Shown here piece by piece: positions 28,457 through 37,676 of a stretch of DNA of 64,000 bases. A program made the position numbers and the translations under genes. Numbering within the stretch: position 1 is the first letter of the stretch; each line of letters begins with the position of its first letter. The notes beneath the pieces were generated by a model, which was not told the origin of the DNA, ran no database searches, and saw only the letters and a program-made list of their open reading frames with translations. The DNA comes from JAWXUE01 sp044432925 (lineage in GTDB: Bacteria; Bacillota_I; Bacilli_A; Acholeplasmatales; Anaeroplasmataceae): positions 22,437 to 86,436 of the forward strand of contig JAWXUE010000002.1 in assembly GCA_044432925.1 (NCBI GenBank), in the 5' to 3' direction.

Positions 28457-28700
28457 AGAAGTACAAAGTGATGATAATCGTATAGCTTTAGAATTCGTTG
28501 ATGATAGTTCAAATAAATTTTGGGTAGTATCATGGAACTCTAAAACATTTACTGTTACATATGGTAAAACAGGATCAAAAGGAGTTTCAAAAACTACAAT
28601 AAGTGAATCTCCTGAAAAAGATGCAAATAAACAAGCAAATTCTAAAATGAAAAAAGGATATACAAAAGTAGATAATTTCGATTGGAATTCAATAAAATAA
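28449..28700 (+). pseudogene. WGR domain without a start, 3' half of a frameshifted gene
   Basis: The frame beginning after TAG 28446-28448 reads VVEEVQSDDNRIALEFV then KFWVVSWNSKTFTVTYGKTG and ends at TAA 28698-28700. The WxVxW...VxYGKTGxxG pattern is a WGR domain, a nucleic-acid or poly-ADP-ribose-linked fold. No ATG/GTG/TTG precedes it in frame. Removing one G from GTAGGTTGTTG (around 28446-28455) would join it in frame to the upstream SUKH-like gene, so a one-base insertion, sequencing error or +1 recoding at TGA explains it. Confidence 0.7.
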
Positions 28701-28712
28701 TAGATTTACATT

Positions 28713-28740
28713 AAAAAGCCCTTTAACTAGGGCTTTTTTT
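28713..28740 (+). terminator. Intrinsic terminator after the WGR segment
   Basis: AAAAAGCCCT and AGGGCTTTTT surround a TTAACT loop and run into seven Ts. It sits 12 nt after the WGR stop, supporting transcription through both halves. Confidence 0.88.
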
Positions 28741-28893
28741 AGTTATATAATAAAAGCTACTTAAAATAAAGTTATTTAAAAATCTAACAACTCTTTTAAG
28801 TAAACATTTTCATAAATAAATAGTGTAAAAAAAATGTGTAAAATACGAATACATTATGTTAAAATAATGTTGAAAGGTTAAAGGTAATAAACA

Positions 28894-29430
28894 ATGAAAA
28901 AATTATTATTAATAGTATTATTTACATTTGCTTTATTTTCATTATCTGGATGTGGTGATGAAAATAGTGGTAATCTACCTGAGGTAGAAAAAGGATATAC
29001 AGTAACAGTTCAAAACAAAGAAGAATCAACATCGTTTGATGTAGAAAAAAATAGTATATTTGAATACTCTATTTTAGAAAGTCAAACAACAAATGAATAT
29101 TTTCTATATTGGTATTATATAGATAATAACAATGAAGTAAAAGTAGAAAATGATATTACAATTACTAAAAATATTACAATTATAGGAAAGTATAGTGAAC
29201 ATTATACAGTAACTATAAAATATGATATGGAAGAGTTAACATTAAACTTTTTATCAAATGAAATATTAAAGTTTGAAGATTTCCCTACATCAAGTAATGA
29301 ATCATTTAAATACTGGTATTACGTAGAAGATGGTAATGAAGTAGAAATAACTACTGATATTACAATAACAAAAGATTTAATTATAATGGCAAAATATGAA
29401 GGTTCTACTGGAACTCTTCCATGGGTATAG
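28894..29430 (+). CDS. Lipoprotein with InlB/Flg_new-type repeats
   Basis: The 178-aa protein has a signal peptide with lipobox LSGC (Cys at about 20) and two beta modules, one ending FLYWYYIDNNNEVKVENDIT and one FKYWYYVEDGNEVEITTDIT, each followed by a TITK..I..KY strand, the pattern of InlB B-repeat / Listeria-Bacteroides (Flg_new) repeats. These are surface adhesion or spacer modules. The short C-terminus TGTLPWV may be the end of a third, lost repeat. It leads a run with the endonuclease I gene 10 nt downstream, so it may present or support that enzyme at the surface. Confidence 0.75.
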   Translation: MKKLLLIVLFTFALFSLSGCGDENSGNLPEVEKGYTVTVQNKEESTSFDVEKNSIFEYSILESQTTNEYFLYWYYIDNNNEVKVENDITITKNITIIGKYSEHYTVTIKYDMEELTLNFLSNEILKFEDFPTSSNESFKYWYYVEDGNEVEITTDITITKDLIIMAKYEGSTGTLPWV

Positions 29431-29440
29431 GAGATAGAAT

Positions 29441-31369
29441 ATGAAAAAACTAACAATATTAGTATTCACAATATTTACATTCTTATTATTTACTCCAGCA
29501 AGCAATGAAGTAGTAGCTGCGGATTATTATGCTTCAATAAATATAAATGATAGTTTAGATGATTTCTCAAATGATCTAACAAGTCTATTAACAAGTACAC
29601 ATAATTATAAAAGTTATGGTTCAGGTTATAATGCTATATTAGCCGAAGGTGCAGCAATATCACCAGGGTCGTCTAGTTTAGAATTATTCTATACAGGACA
29701 TATAGATACATTAAGTAATGCTGGTGGTGGTAATGTAAATGAATGGAATAAAGAACATGTATGGCCTAAAAGTCAAACAGGTGGAGAAAATTCAGCTCCA
29801 GCAAATGATATTCATAACATTAGACCAACTAATACTAAAATAAATAGTACAAGAAGTAACTTACCATTTGGTGAAGATTTTGGTGGAAGTATTGCTTATG
29901 CAGCAGTAGATTATGCTGATGGTTCAACTTATTGTTATTATGGTAATGGTTATTTTGAACCAAGAGATGAAGTTAAAGGTGATTGTGCAAGAATCATTTT
30001 CTATATTCTAACAAGATATGAAAGTTTAAATTTAAATGTAAATACTGTTGGAGATATGAATATGTTATTAAGATGGCATTATGCAGATCCAGTTTCTGAA
30101 TATGAACTAAATATGAATGATGCAATTGAAGATTACCAAGGAAATAGAAATCCTTATATTGATCATCCAGAATATGTAGATAAAATGTATCCAAATGAAT
30201 ATGGAATGTCATTTGAAGAATTAAATGATATTACTGTACCAACAGAAGTAACTAGTGATATTACACTTGCTACTAAAGCTGGTGAATATGATATTACATG
30301 GTCAAGTGATAATGCAGCTTTATCAAATACTGGTGTTGTAACACAAGATGTTAAAGATATAACTGTTAAATTAACAGCCTCTATTACTAAAGAAGGTATG
30401 ACAGGTACAAAAGAGTTTACTGTAATAGTTAAAGCTCGAGCATTAACAATTACTGAATCATTTGAATATTCTCAAATGAAAAACTCATTAGCAATTGATT
30501 ATGTAGATTATTCAGAATTAGAAGAAGTAACAGTTAAAACAGGTGCTATTGATAATACAGGAGCATCAGGTAACTTCTTAAACTTAACTACAGGTAGTAA
30601 CTATGCTGGTAATTTTGGTTTAGATGAAGATGAATTATATTTACAATTAGAAAATCAAGGTACTAGTAATGGAGTAAGTTATTATAAAACAGAAACATTA
30701 ACATTAAATACAGGTTCAAGTGTTAAATTAAGTTCTTTATCAGGAGCAATTAAAAGTGTTAAAGTAACATATTCAAGTTCATATGAGGGTGCTTATTTAT
30801 CAACTACAGCAACAGGTGGTACTGAATTACAAAATAATACAGCAGTAAATATTGATGCAAATGATGTTTATATTATAAGTCCAACAGGACAAGCTCGTAT
30901 TACAGCAATTGAAATTGTATATGTAACAGGTGTATCTAATTATGATATATCTAATATTAATTTCAATTTCGGATTTGAAATAACACAAAGTGCTTATAAT
31001 GAATTATCAAAAGCAAGTGATTTCGAAATGGGATTATTATATATAAATGAAGAAGACTTAACAGGAAATATATCAGATAAATATACATCAGGAAGTATTT
31101 CATCTTTTATATCTTCAAATAACTTATCAAAAAAAGAATTAGAAAAATATACATCAAATAACAACTATTTATTTAGTGTTAATTTAGAAAGTAATACAAA
31201 TCAAAGTATCAAATCATGTGCTTACATGGTTTATAATGGACAAGTATACTTCACAGAAAATGTTAATAGAAGTATTTCTGATGTAGCTAATATCTACATT
31301 AATGAATATTCACAAGATCCATTAGTATCTAATTATGTAGACTTACTTAGATACATTATTAAAAATTAA
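29441..31369 (+). CDS. Secreted endonuclease I family nuclease with Ig-like domain
   Basis: The 642-aa protein has a signal peptide (cleavage after about VVAA, residue 27), an EndA/NucM catalytic domain with EWNKEHVWPKS (H106), NDIHNIRPT, FEPRDEVKGDCAR and NRNPYIDHPEYV, then an Ig-like module (residues ~265-330, ITWSSDNAALSNTGVV) and a ~300-residue C-terminal part with two beta-rich regions. Endonuclease I enzymes cut DNA and often RNA outside the cell using a beta-beta-alpha metal site. Lack of a lipobox suggests secretion or membrane tethering by an unknown means. It lies between two lipoprotein genes in one orientation. Confidence 0.9.
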   Translation: MKKLTILVFTIFTFLLFTPASNEVVAADYYASININDSLDDFSNDLTSLLTSTHNYKSYGSGYNAILAEGAAISPGSSSLELFYTGHIDTLSNAGGGNVNEWNKEHVWPKSQTGGENSAPANDIHNIRPTNTKINSTRSNLPFGEDFGGSIAYAAVDYADGSTYCYYGNGYFEPRDEVKGDCARIIFYILTRYESLNLNVNTVGDMNMLLRWHYADPVSEYELNMNDAIEDYQGNRNPYIDHPEYVDKMYPNEYGMSFEELNDITVPTEVTSDITLATKAGEYDITWSSDNAALSNTGVVTQDVKDITVKLTASITKEGMTGTKEFTVIVKARALTITESFEYSQMKNSLAIDYVDYSELEEVTVKTGAIDNTGASGNFLNLTTGSNYAGNFGLDEDELYLQLENQGTSNGVSYYKTETLTLNTGSSVKLSSLSGAIKSVKVTYSSSYEGAYLSTTATGGTELQNNTAVNIDANDVYIISPTGQARITAIEIVYVTGVSNYDISNINFNFGFEITQSAYNELSKASDFEMGLLYINEEDLTGNISDKYTSGSISSFISSNNLSKKELEKYTSNNNYLFSVNLESNTNQSIKSCAYMVYNGQVYFTENVNRSISDVANIYINEYSQDPLVSNYVDLLRYIIKN

Positions 31370-31425
31370 ATATAGAAATACTACAATATAGCTTTAAATT
31401 AAAATTAAATAACGGGAGAAATATA

Positions 31426-34014
31426 ATGAAAAAATTATTTTTAGGATTAGTAACGATTTTAGTTTCACTAAGTTTATTTGGGTGTAATAGTGAGCCTCAA
31501 GTAGACTTCTTAAAAGAAGCATACGATGATTTAACAATTGAAGGAGATTTAAATAATGTCGTTGATGACATTGAATTAACAACAAAAATTAATGAAGTAG
31601 TAATAATATGGAGTAGTAGTAATGTTGATGTTATATCTATTACAGGAGAAGTAACAAGACCTTCTGTAGATACAACTGTTTTATTAACAGCAGAATTAGA
31701 ATATAATAATGAAACAAAAGAAAAAGAATTTAATTTAAAAGTAATAGCACAAACAAATGATAGTGTATTAGTTGATAGTGCATACAATCAATTAACACTA
31801 GAAACAACATATACAGAAGATATTTATCTAATAGATGAAATAGATGATGTAACAATTACATGGTCAAGTTCAAATACAAGTGTAGTATCAAATAATGGCT
31901 TAGTAACAAGACCTTCTGTAGATACAAATGTTTTATTAACAGCAACATTAACATATAATGAAGTTGTTAAAACAAAAGAATTTACAGTAACAATTAAAGC
32001 TGAAGTAATTACTGATGGATTAACAGATCAAGAAGTAGTAAACTTAGCAAAAACAAATTTAGCTTTAAATGGTGATTTAGATAATGTAACTAGTAATATA
32101 TCACTACCAACTACATTAGATGGTGTAACAATTACATGGGCAACATCAAATGATAATGTAATTAGTACTGAAGGTATAGTTTCTAGATTAGCAGATGATA
32201 CAACAGTTTTATTAACAGCGACATTAAAATTAAATGATGCTACAGCAACAAAAGAATTTAGTGTTATCGTAATTGGTGATCCAAACGCTGAATCAGCAAG
32301 TGATGCCCAAAAAGTAAATGAAGCAGCTGAAATGTTAGATATTGAAGGTGATTTAGATAATGTAACAGAAGATTTAAATTTACCTTTAAGTTATGAAGAA
32401 GTTAATGTAACTTGGAAATCAAATAATGAAGAAGTATTAAGTAATACTGGAGTAGTAGTAAGACCTACTGTAGATACAGAAGTAATCTTAACAGCAACAC
32501 TATCATTAAATGCAGCAACAGAAACCCTAAGATTTTATGTAACAGTGTTAGCAGTAGAATTAAGTGATCAAGAAAAAGTTGATTACGTAAAAAATAATTT
32601 AGTAATTGATATGGATTTAGAAAATGTAACAAGTAAAATACAATTACCTTATTCAGTAGAAGGTATTGATGATGTAACAGTAGTATGGTCTTCATCAAAT
32701 GAATTAGTTGTTGATAAATACGGTAATGTTTCTAGACAAGATGTTAATGTAACATTAGTATTAACAGCAACAATAACATTAAATGATATTACAACAACTA
32801 AAGAATATACAGTTACAGTATTAGAATTAGAATCAATTAGTTTAGAAGATGCTATAAATAGTACAGTTAATACTGATGTTGTTGTTAAAGATTTAATAGT
32901 AATGTCTTTATCAAAAGATGGATATTATGTAACAGATAATACAAACATAATATTTGTTTATACTGGTTCTACTCCAAATGTAGAAGTAGGTGATTTAGGA
33001 ATGTTATCTGGTACAAGAGCAGTTTATTATGATTTACAACAAATTAAATCAGCATCATTTACTGTTAAAGGTACAGATACAGTTACAATTAATCCAATTG
33101 AATTATCAATTGAAGAATATTATGCATTAGAAAATAGAAATGGATATTATAAATTAGAAGGAACATTAGTATCTACTATGATATTAGAATCTAATGGAAT
33201 TAAAGTTAATTTCTCTCAAAATCAATTATCTACAGATATTCTTCATGATTTTGTTGGGGAAGATATCTCTATTAATGTATTTACTCATATTTTTAAAAGT
33301 AATGAAGCTTATGTATATTTCAATGGTACAGAAGAAGATATTACAATTAAAGTATTAACAGATCAAGAAAAAGTAGATAGAGTTTTATCTGAATTAACTT
33401 TAGATGAAAAAGTATCTGCTGATATGACATTAATTACAACATCACATGATGCAACAATTACATGGTCATCTAATAATGAAGAAGTAATTAGTAATAATGG
33501 TGTAGTAGTAAGACAAGATACTGAAACTGAAGTTGTATTAACAGCAACAATAACATTAAATGATGTTACAACAACTAAAGATTTCACAGTAACTGTTTTA
33601 GCTAAACCTAGTGGTGATGTTCAAGAAGTAACATTTGACTTTAGAATTGGTCAAAATATGGGAACAGAATATAAAACATCAACATTTAATTTCTTTAACG
33701 ATACTATCTTTGCATTAACTTCTCTAACAAGTACTTGGGGTGGAGTTAATGGTGGAGTTGATGGTGGAATTAAATTTGGTAGTGGATCTAAAAACGGTTC
33801 ATTTACTATTGAAAGTAGTGAAGTTGTTATAACTAAAGTAGTTGTAACATCTAAATATTATGATAGTACATCAAGTTTAGTAGTAAATGGTACACCACAA
33901 ACAATAACATCAGAATTTACTGAATATACATTTGATATAAATAGTAATACATTAACTATAGGATCAGATGCTAAAAGAATATGGGTAGAACAAATCACAA
34001 TATTCTATGAATAA
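31426..34014 (+). CDS. Large lipoprotein with six Ig-like repeats and an OB-like module
   Basis: The 862-aa protein has lipobox LFGC (Cys 20), then five tandem ~85-residue Ig-like repeats (roughly 25-460), each with ITWSSSN..V....G.V.RP..DT.V.LTAT and ending TKEFTVTV. An OB-like module follows (~465-640: KDGYYVTDNTNIIFVYTG, VEVGDLGMLSG), a sixth Ig repeat (~650-730), and a C-terminal beta-sandwich (~735-862) with Gly-rich GGVNGGVDGG. The Ig modules match the atrophied bacterial Ig type and also occur in five other genes here. No catalytic motif is visible; a role as surface scaffold or DNA-holding partner of the adjacent endonuclease is inference. Confidence 0.85.
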   Translation: MKKLFLGLVTILVSLSLFGCNSEPQVDFLKEAYDDLTIEGDLNNVVDDIELTTKINEVVIIWSSSNVDVISITGEVTRPSVDTTVLLTAELEYNNETKEKEFNLKVIAQTNDSVLVDSAYNQLTLETTYTEDIYLIDEIDDVTITWSSSNTSVVSNNGLVTRPSVDTNVLLTATLTYNEVVKTKEFTVTIKAEVITDGLTDQEVVNLAKTNLALNGDLDNVTSNISLPTTLDGVTITWATSNDNVISTEGIVSRLADDTTVLLTATLKLNDATATKEFSVIVIGDPNAESASDAQKVNEAAEMLDIEGDLDNVTEDLNLPLSYEEVNVTWKSNNEEVLSNTGVVVRPTVDTEVILTATLSLNAATETLRFYVTVLAVELSDQEKVDYVKNNLVIDMDLENVTSKIQLPYSVEGIDDVTVVWSSSNELVVDKYGNVSRQDVNVTLVLTATITLNDITTTKEYTVTVLELESISLEDAINSTVNTDVVVKDLIVMSLSKDGYYVTDNTNIIFVYTGSTPNVEVGDLGMLSGTRAVYYDLQQIKSASFTVKGTDTVTINPIELSIEEYYALENRNGYYKLEGTLVSTMILESNGIKVNFSQNQLSTDILHDFVGEDISINVFTHIFKSNEAYVYFNGTEEDITIKVLTDQEKVDRVLSELTLDEKVSADMTLITTSHDATITWSSNNEEVISNNGVVVRQDTETEVVLTATITLNDVTTTKDFTVTVLAKPSGDVQEVTFDFRIGQNMGTEYKTSTFNFFNDTIFALTSLTSTWGGVNGGVDGGIKFGSGSKNGSFTIESSEVVITKVVVTSKYYDSTSSLVVNGTPQTITSEFTEYTFDINSNTLTIGSDAKRIWVEQITIFYE

Positions 34015-34028
34015 TTAATATATTTAAT

Positions 34029-34056
34029 AGTACTCCTTAACCGGAGTACTTCTTTT
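34029..34056 (+). terminator. Intrinsic terminator of the first endonuclease I cluster
   Basis: AGTACTCC (34029-34036) pairs with GGAGTACT (34043-34050), 6-nt loop, followed by TCTTTT. Confidence 0.8.
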
Positions 34057-34132
34057 ATAAAAATACTTTGAATATAAAAGTATTTGACATATAAACTAAA
34101 TAATGTTAATATAAATTTCGAGGTGATTTATA

Positions 34133-35407
34133 ATGAGCAGAAAAGGAAAAATATTAACAACATTAGGTATAACATTAGCATTAATAATAGTAGTTCCATT
34201 ATTAACAATGGGGATAATGTGGAATAACGAAATAAGAACAGTATCATCAATAAAAGTATTATCTTATAGTGATAAAGAAACAAAGTCAGGACCAGTATAT
34301 GAAATGACAGTTGCTGGAAATTACTATTTTGATGATTTTGTTGAAATGGGTGGAGTAACTAATGATGATGAATTAATTGATTTTGTTGTAAAAAAAATTA
34401 CAAAAGGATTGATAGATGTTGAATTAAATTCTCCAGAAATAGGTTGTGCAGGTGTAACAATGCAAACAGAAGATGGAGATAGATTATTTGGAAGAAGTTA
34501 TGACTTTAGCCCAAATAGAACATCTATGATAGTAACAACTAATCCAAGTCAAGGAAGATACAGTTCAGTTAGTACTGCTGACTTAGGATTCTTAGGATTT
34601 TTTAACGAAGATGAAGCAGTATACTTAAATGGAATAAAAGATGAAATAACTTGTATTGCAGCAACTTATACTCCATTAGATGGAATAAATGAAAAAGGAT
34701 TTTCTTGTGGAATATTAATGACTACACAAGGAGATAATGATACAGGTACAGTAGCAACAGATCAACAAGATAGTACAAAAGCAAACTTTACATCAACAAC
34801 AATGTTAAGATATATGTTAGATTATTGTGCAACAGTAGAAGAAGCAATAGAATTTGCTCAAAGTGTAAATTTACATGATAGTGCACAAACATCATTTCAT
34901 TATATGTTAGCTGATGCTACAGGAGCTAGTGCTATATTAGAATGGGTTCCTGAAGGTGGAACTGATACAACAGATAATGATGGAACTAAAAGAGTATTAA
35001 AAGTAATAAGAAATGATGAAGATTCACATATTGATGAACAAGCAGGTTTAAATGATTTTCAATATGTAACTAACTTTGTTTTAACACCAGGTTATTATGA
35101 TTGTGGTGCAGCAAAACCAGGATTAGATAGATATAATATCTTAGCTAATAAAATTAATCCAAATGGAACAAATACACAAGGTATTGTTAAAGATGAAGTT
35201 GAAGGTATGAGTGTATTAGAAAGTGTAGCTAGAAGAACACTAAATGAAGCTAATGGTTCAGATGATAGTAACAATGCTACTATATGGAGTTGTCTATTTA
35301 ATTTAACAGATAAAACATTAACGTGGGTAGGAAATGAACATTTTGATGATCCTAGTTATATCTTTACTTATAAATTAAATAAAAAAGGTGTATTTGAAAG
35401 AGTATAA
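34133..35407 (+). CDS. Linear amide C-N hydrolase, choloylglycine hydrolase / acylase family
   Basis: The 424-aa protein has an N-terminal membrane segment (residues ~8-30), then an Ntn-hydrolase domain: the probable nucleophile C105 in IGCAGVTM, followed by GDRLFGRSYDFSPNR with R121 and D124, and a later NEKGFSCGIL. The family includes bile-salt hydrolases, penicillin V acylases and N-acyl amidases; these normally become active when Cys is exposed at the N-terminus by processing. A membrane anchor and ~75 residues before the Cys mean the enzyme faces outward and must be processed, or acts as a precursor-type acylase. Gut life would fit bile-salt or N-acyl lipid substrates, but the substrate cannot be read from sequence. 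Confidence 0.82.
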   Translation: MSRKGKILTTLGITLALIIVVPLLTMGIMWNNEIRTVSSIKVLSYSDKETKSGPVYEMTVAGNYYFDDFVEMGGVTNDDELIDFVVKKITKGLIDVELNSPEIGCAGVTMQTEDGDRLFGRSYDFSPNRTSMIVTTNPSQGRYSSVSTADLGFLGFFNEDEAVYLNGIKDEITCIAATYTPLDGINEKGFSCGILMTTQGDNDTGTVATDQQDSTKANFTSTTMLRYMLDYCATVEEAIEFAQSVNLHDSAQTSFHYMLADATGASAILEWVPEGGTDTTDNDGTKRVLKVIRNDEDSHIDEQAGLNDFQYVTNFVLTPGYYDCGAAKPGLDRYNILANKINPNGTNTQGIVKDEVEGMSVLESVARRTLNEANGSDDSNNATIWSCLFNLTDKTLTWVGNEHFDDPSYIFTYKLNKKGVFERV

Positions 35408-35412
35408 AATTA

Positions 35413-35450
35413 AAACAAGTATAAGATTAATTTCTTATACTTGTTTCTTT
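35413..35450 (+). terminator. Intrinsic terminator after the amide hydrolase gene
   Basis: AAACAAGTATAAGA (35413-35426) pairs with TCTTATACTTGTTT (35433-35446), 14-bp stem, followed by CTTT. Confidence 0.85.
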
Positions 35451-35483
35451 ATAAATTAAGATTGATAAATATGTTAAATATGT

Positions 35484-35489
35484 TATAAT
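35484..35489 (+). promoter_or_regulatory. Extended -10 promoter of the T-box/asnS unit
   Basis: TATGTTATAAT places TATAAT at 35484-35489 with TG one base upstream, about 12-15 bp before the start of the T-box leader. Confidence 0.65.
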
Positions 35490-35499
35490 AAAATAAATC

Positions 35500-35713
35500 G
35501 GTGATAAGAAGAAGTAAATATAAAATTATTTTTAAGAGAGCTAATGTTTGGTGTGAATTAGTAAATAACTATATTGAATAACATCTTAGAGAGATAGAGG
35601 AAATTAAGTAGAACTATCCGTTAACTGCGTTAAAGTTTAAAGAACATATTTATATGTTGAAATAGGGTGGTACCACGATAATATTCGTCCCTTAAAATTA
35701 GGTATTTTTTTTA
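35500..35713 (+). ncRNA. T-box riboswitch, asparagine (AAC specifier)
   Basis: The leader carries the T-box core AGGGTGGTACCACG (35664-35677) with the TGGT that pairs with uncharged tRNA ends, closed by CGTCCC (35686-35691). The distal stem I motif AGAGAGCTAATG and GGTG are present near 35535. The lower stem I pairs TAAGA (35505-35509) with TCTTA (35584-35588), and the adjacent bulge contains AAC (35580-35582) followed by A, an Asn specifier that fits asnS downstream. It controls two small membrane-protein genes and asnS. A strong terminator hairpin before the T-run (35706-35713) is not obvious, so the read-out mode is unclear. Confidence 0.9.
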
Positions 35714-35728
35714 TTTATAGGAGGTTAT

Positions 35729-35965
35729 ATGAAAAAGATAATAAACATTATTCAAGTAGTTTTATTCTTAATAATAATGTTGTTATTGGTGTTAGATTGG
35801 ATTATACCAAATGATATATATAACACATTAACAATATTTTGTTTTTCAATAGTGTTAGCATTACACTTTATAACTGAATATAAAAATAAAAAAGTATTAG
35901 CAATTATAGCATTAATAGTAAGTATTCTTTGTTTGGTAATGGGAATATTAATTATAATTTATTAG
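35729..35965 (+). CDS. Small three-TM membrane protein in the T-box unit
   Basis: The 78-aa protein is nearly all hydrophobic: segments at about 5-25, 31-47 and 55-77, with short charged loops (DWIIPND, TEYKNKK). No family was recognised. A strong AGGAGG site at 35719-35724 precedes ATG 35729. It is the first gene after the Asn T-box and lies 10 nt before another small membrane protein, then asnS. It should be induced when Asn-tRNA is uncharged, so a link to asparagine or general amino-acid stress is possible but not shown. Confidence 0.6.
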   Translation: MKKIINIIQVVLFLIIMLLLVLDWIIPNDIYNTLTIFCFSIVLALHFITEYKNKKVLAIIALIVSILCLVMGILIIIY

Positions 35966-35975
35966 GAGAAAGAGT

Positions 35976-36248
35976 ATGGAAAAAAACAAAAAAAAGATAG
36001 CAATGATATCAAGCGTTATATCATTATTATCAGCGTTAGTATTTTTTATATTAATAATGAATGATTTTACAATAAGTGATTTAACATTATTAGTAATTAA
36101 AAATATTTTGTTAATTATAATAGCATCAAATGGATTTGTGCAAGCATATTTAAATAAAAATGAAAAAGCACAATGTATTACAAATTTATGTGTAAGTTCT
36201 ACGATAGTATTGGTAATAATAGTATCAACAATAATGGAATTAATATAG
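35976..36248 (+). CDS. Small membrane protein between T-box and asnS
   Basis: The 90-aa protein has three hydrophobic segments (about 8-29, 36-53 and 70-88) after a Lys-rich start MEKNKKKIAM. It has no recognised family and no clear similarity to the 78-aa neighbour beyond size and topology. AGGAG precedes the start; asnS begins 13 nt after the stop with its own AAGGAG. The two proteins could form a small complex; no function can be assigned. Confidence 0.6.
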   Translation: MEKNKKKIAMISSVISLLSALVFFILIMNDFTISDLTLLVIKNILLIIIASNGFVQAYLNKNEKAQCITNLCVSSTIVLVIIVSTIMELI

Positions 36249-36261
36249 AAGGAGAAAATAT

Positions 36262-37647
36262 ATGAAACAATCAATTAGAAATATATTAAAAAATTATAAA
36301 GATTTAGATAATAAACAAATCAAAGTATTTGGATGGGTAAGAGGAAATAGAGATCAAAAAGAATTCGGATTTATTAATTTAAATGATGGTACAGCATTTG
36401 ATGTTGTTCAAGTAGTATATGATAATAAATTAAAAAACTTTAATGATATAACTAAAATAAGAGTAGGTTCTTCAATATTAGTAGAAGGTACTATTAAAGT
36501 AACTCCTAATGCTAAACAAGCTTTTGAAATAGTAGCTACTAATATTGAATTGATAGGAGATTCACCTGAGGATTATCCAATTCAACCAAAAAGACATACA
36601 AGAGAATTCTTAAGAGAAGTTGCTCATTTAAGACCTAGAACTAATTTATTTAGTGCTGTATTTAGAGTAAGAAGTGTAGCTGCATATGCTATTCATAAGT
36701 TCTTTCAAGAACAAAATTTCGTATATGTAAACTCTCCACTTATTACTGCTAATGATGGAGAAGGAGCAGGTTCTATGTTCCAAGTTACTACTCTTGATTT
36801 AAATAAAGTTCCTATGGATGATAAAAAGATAGATTATAAAAAAGATTTCTTCGGAAAACAAACAAACCTTACAGTTACGGGACAATTAGAGGCTGAGTTA
36901 TTTGCTATGGCCTTTAGAGACGTATACACTTTTGGTCCAACATTTAGAGCAGAAAACTCTAATACACAAAGACATGCATCAGAATTTTGGATGATAGAAC
37001 CTGAGATTGCATTTGCTGATTTAAATGATGATATGGACTTAATAGAAGCAATGGTTAAGTTTGTTATAAAATATGTTAAAGAAGAATGTCCAAGTGAAAT
37101 GCAATTCTTTGAGGGGTTTGTTGAAAAAGGATTAATTGCTAGATTAGATAATGTATTAACAAATGACTTTAAAAAAGTAACACATAAAGAAGCAATAGAT
37201 ATTTTAATTAAAGCTAATGCTAAATTTGAAAATGAACCTAAACAAGGTGAAGATTTAGCAACTGAACATGAAAAATATTTAACTGAAGTTCATTTCAAAT
37301 GTCCTGTATTCGTTACAGACTGGCCACAAGAAATAAAAGCATTTTATATGAGATTAAATGATGATAAGAAAACAGTTGCTGCTGTTGACTTATTAGTACC
37401 AGGTAGTGGAGAATTAGTTGGTGGATCTCAACGAGAAGAAAGAATGGATGTATTATTAGATAGAATGAAACAATTCAGTGTATCACCAGAAGAAATGTCT
37501 TGGTATTTAGATTCAAGAAGATATGGTGGATGTAAACATGCTGGATTTGGTTTAGGATTTGAAAGATTAATTATGTATTTAACAGGTGTAGAAAATATTA
37601 GAGATGTTATTCCTTTCCCTAGAACACCTAAAAATTGTGAATTCTAA
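36262..37647 (+). CDS. asnS: Asparaginyl-tRNA synthetase
   Basis: The 461-aa class II synthetase has an N-terminal OB anticodon-binding domain (QIKVFGWVRGNRDQKEFGFI) and catalytic motifs: motif 2 region FRAENSNTQRHASEFWMIEPE and motif 3 GFGLGFERLIMYLTG. The Asn rather than Asp identity is supported by NTQRHASEFW and by the AAC T-box leader. It charges tRNA-Asn. Length is usual (~460). Third gene of the T-box unit. Confidence 0.96.
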   Translation: MKQSIRNILKNYKDLDNKQIKVFGWVRGNRDQKEFGFINLNDGTAFDVVQVVYDNKLKNFNDITKIRVGSSILVEGTIKVTPNAKQAFEIVATNIELIGDSPEDYPIQPKRHTREFLREVAHLRPRTNLFSAVFRVRSVAAYAIHKFFQEQNFVYVNSPLITANDGEGAGSMFQVTTLDLNKVPMDDKKIDYKKDFFGKQTNLTVTGQLEAELFAMAFRDVYTFGPTFRAENSNTQRHASEFWMIEPEIAFADLNDDMDLIEAMVKFVIKYVKEECPSEMQFFEGFVEKGLIARLDNVLTNDFKKVTHKEAIDILIKANAKFENEPKQGEDLATEHEKYLTEVHFKCPVFVTDWPQEIKAFYMRLNDDKKTVAAVDLLVPGSGELVGGSQREERMDVLLDRMKQFSVSPEEMSWYLDSRRYGGCKHAGFGLGFERLIMYLTGVENIRDVIPFPRTPKNCEF

Positions 37648-37676
37648 AATAAAAGAAAGAGTAAGGAGAAAATAAT

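Noticed and set aside
31426..34014. Tandem DNA repeats in the Ig lipoprotein as a mobile or satellite repeat
   Set aside because: Similarity is at protein level with different codons between modules, consistent with old domain duplication.
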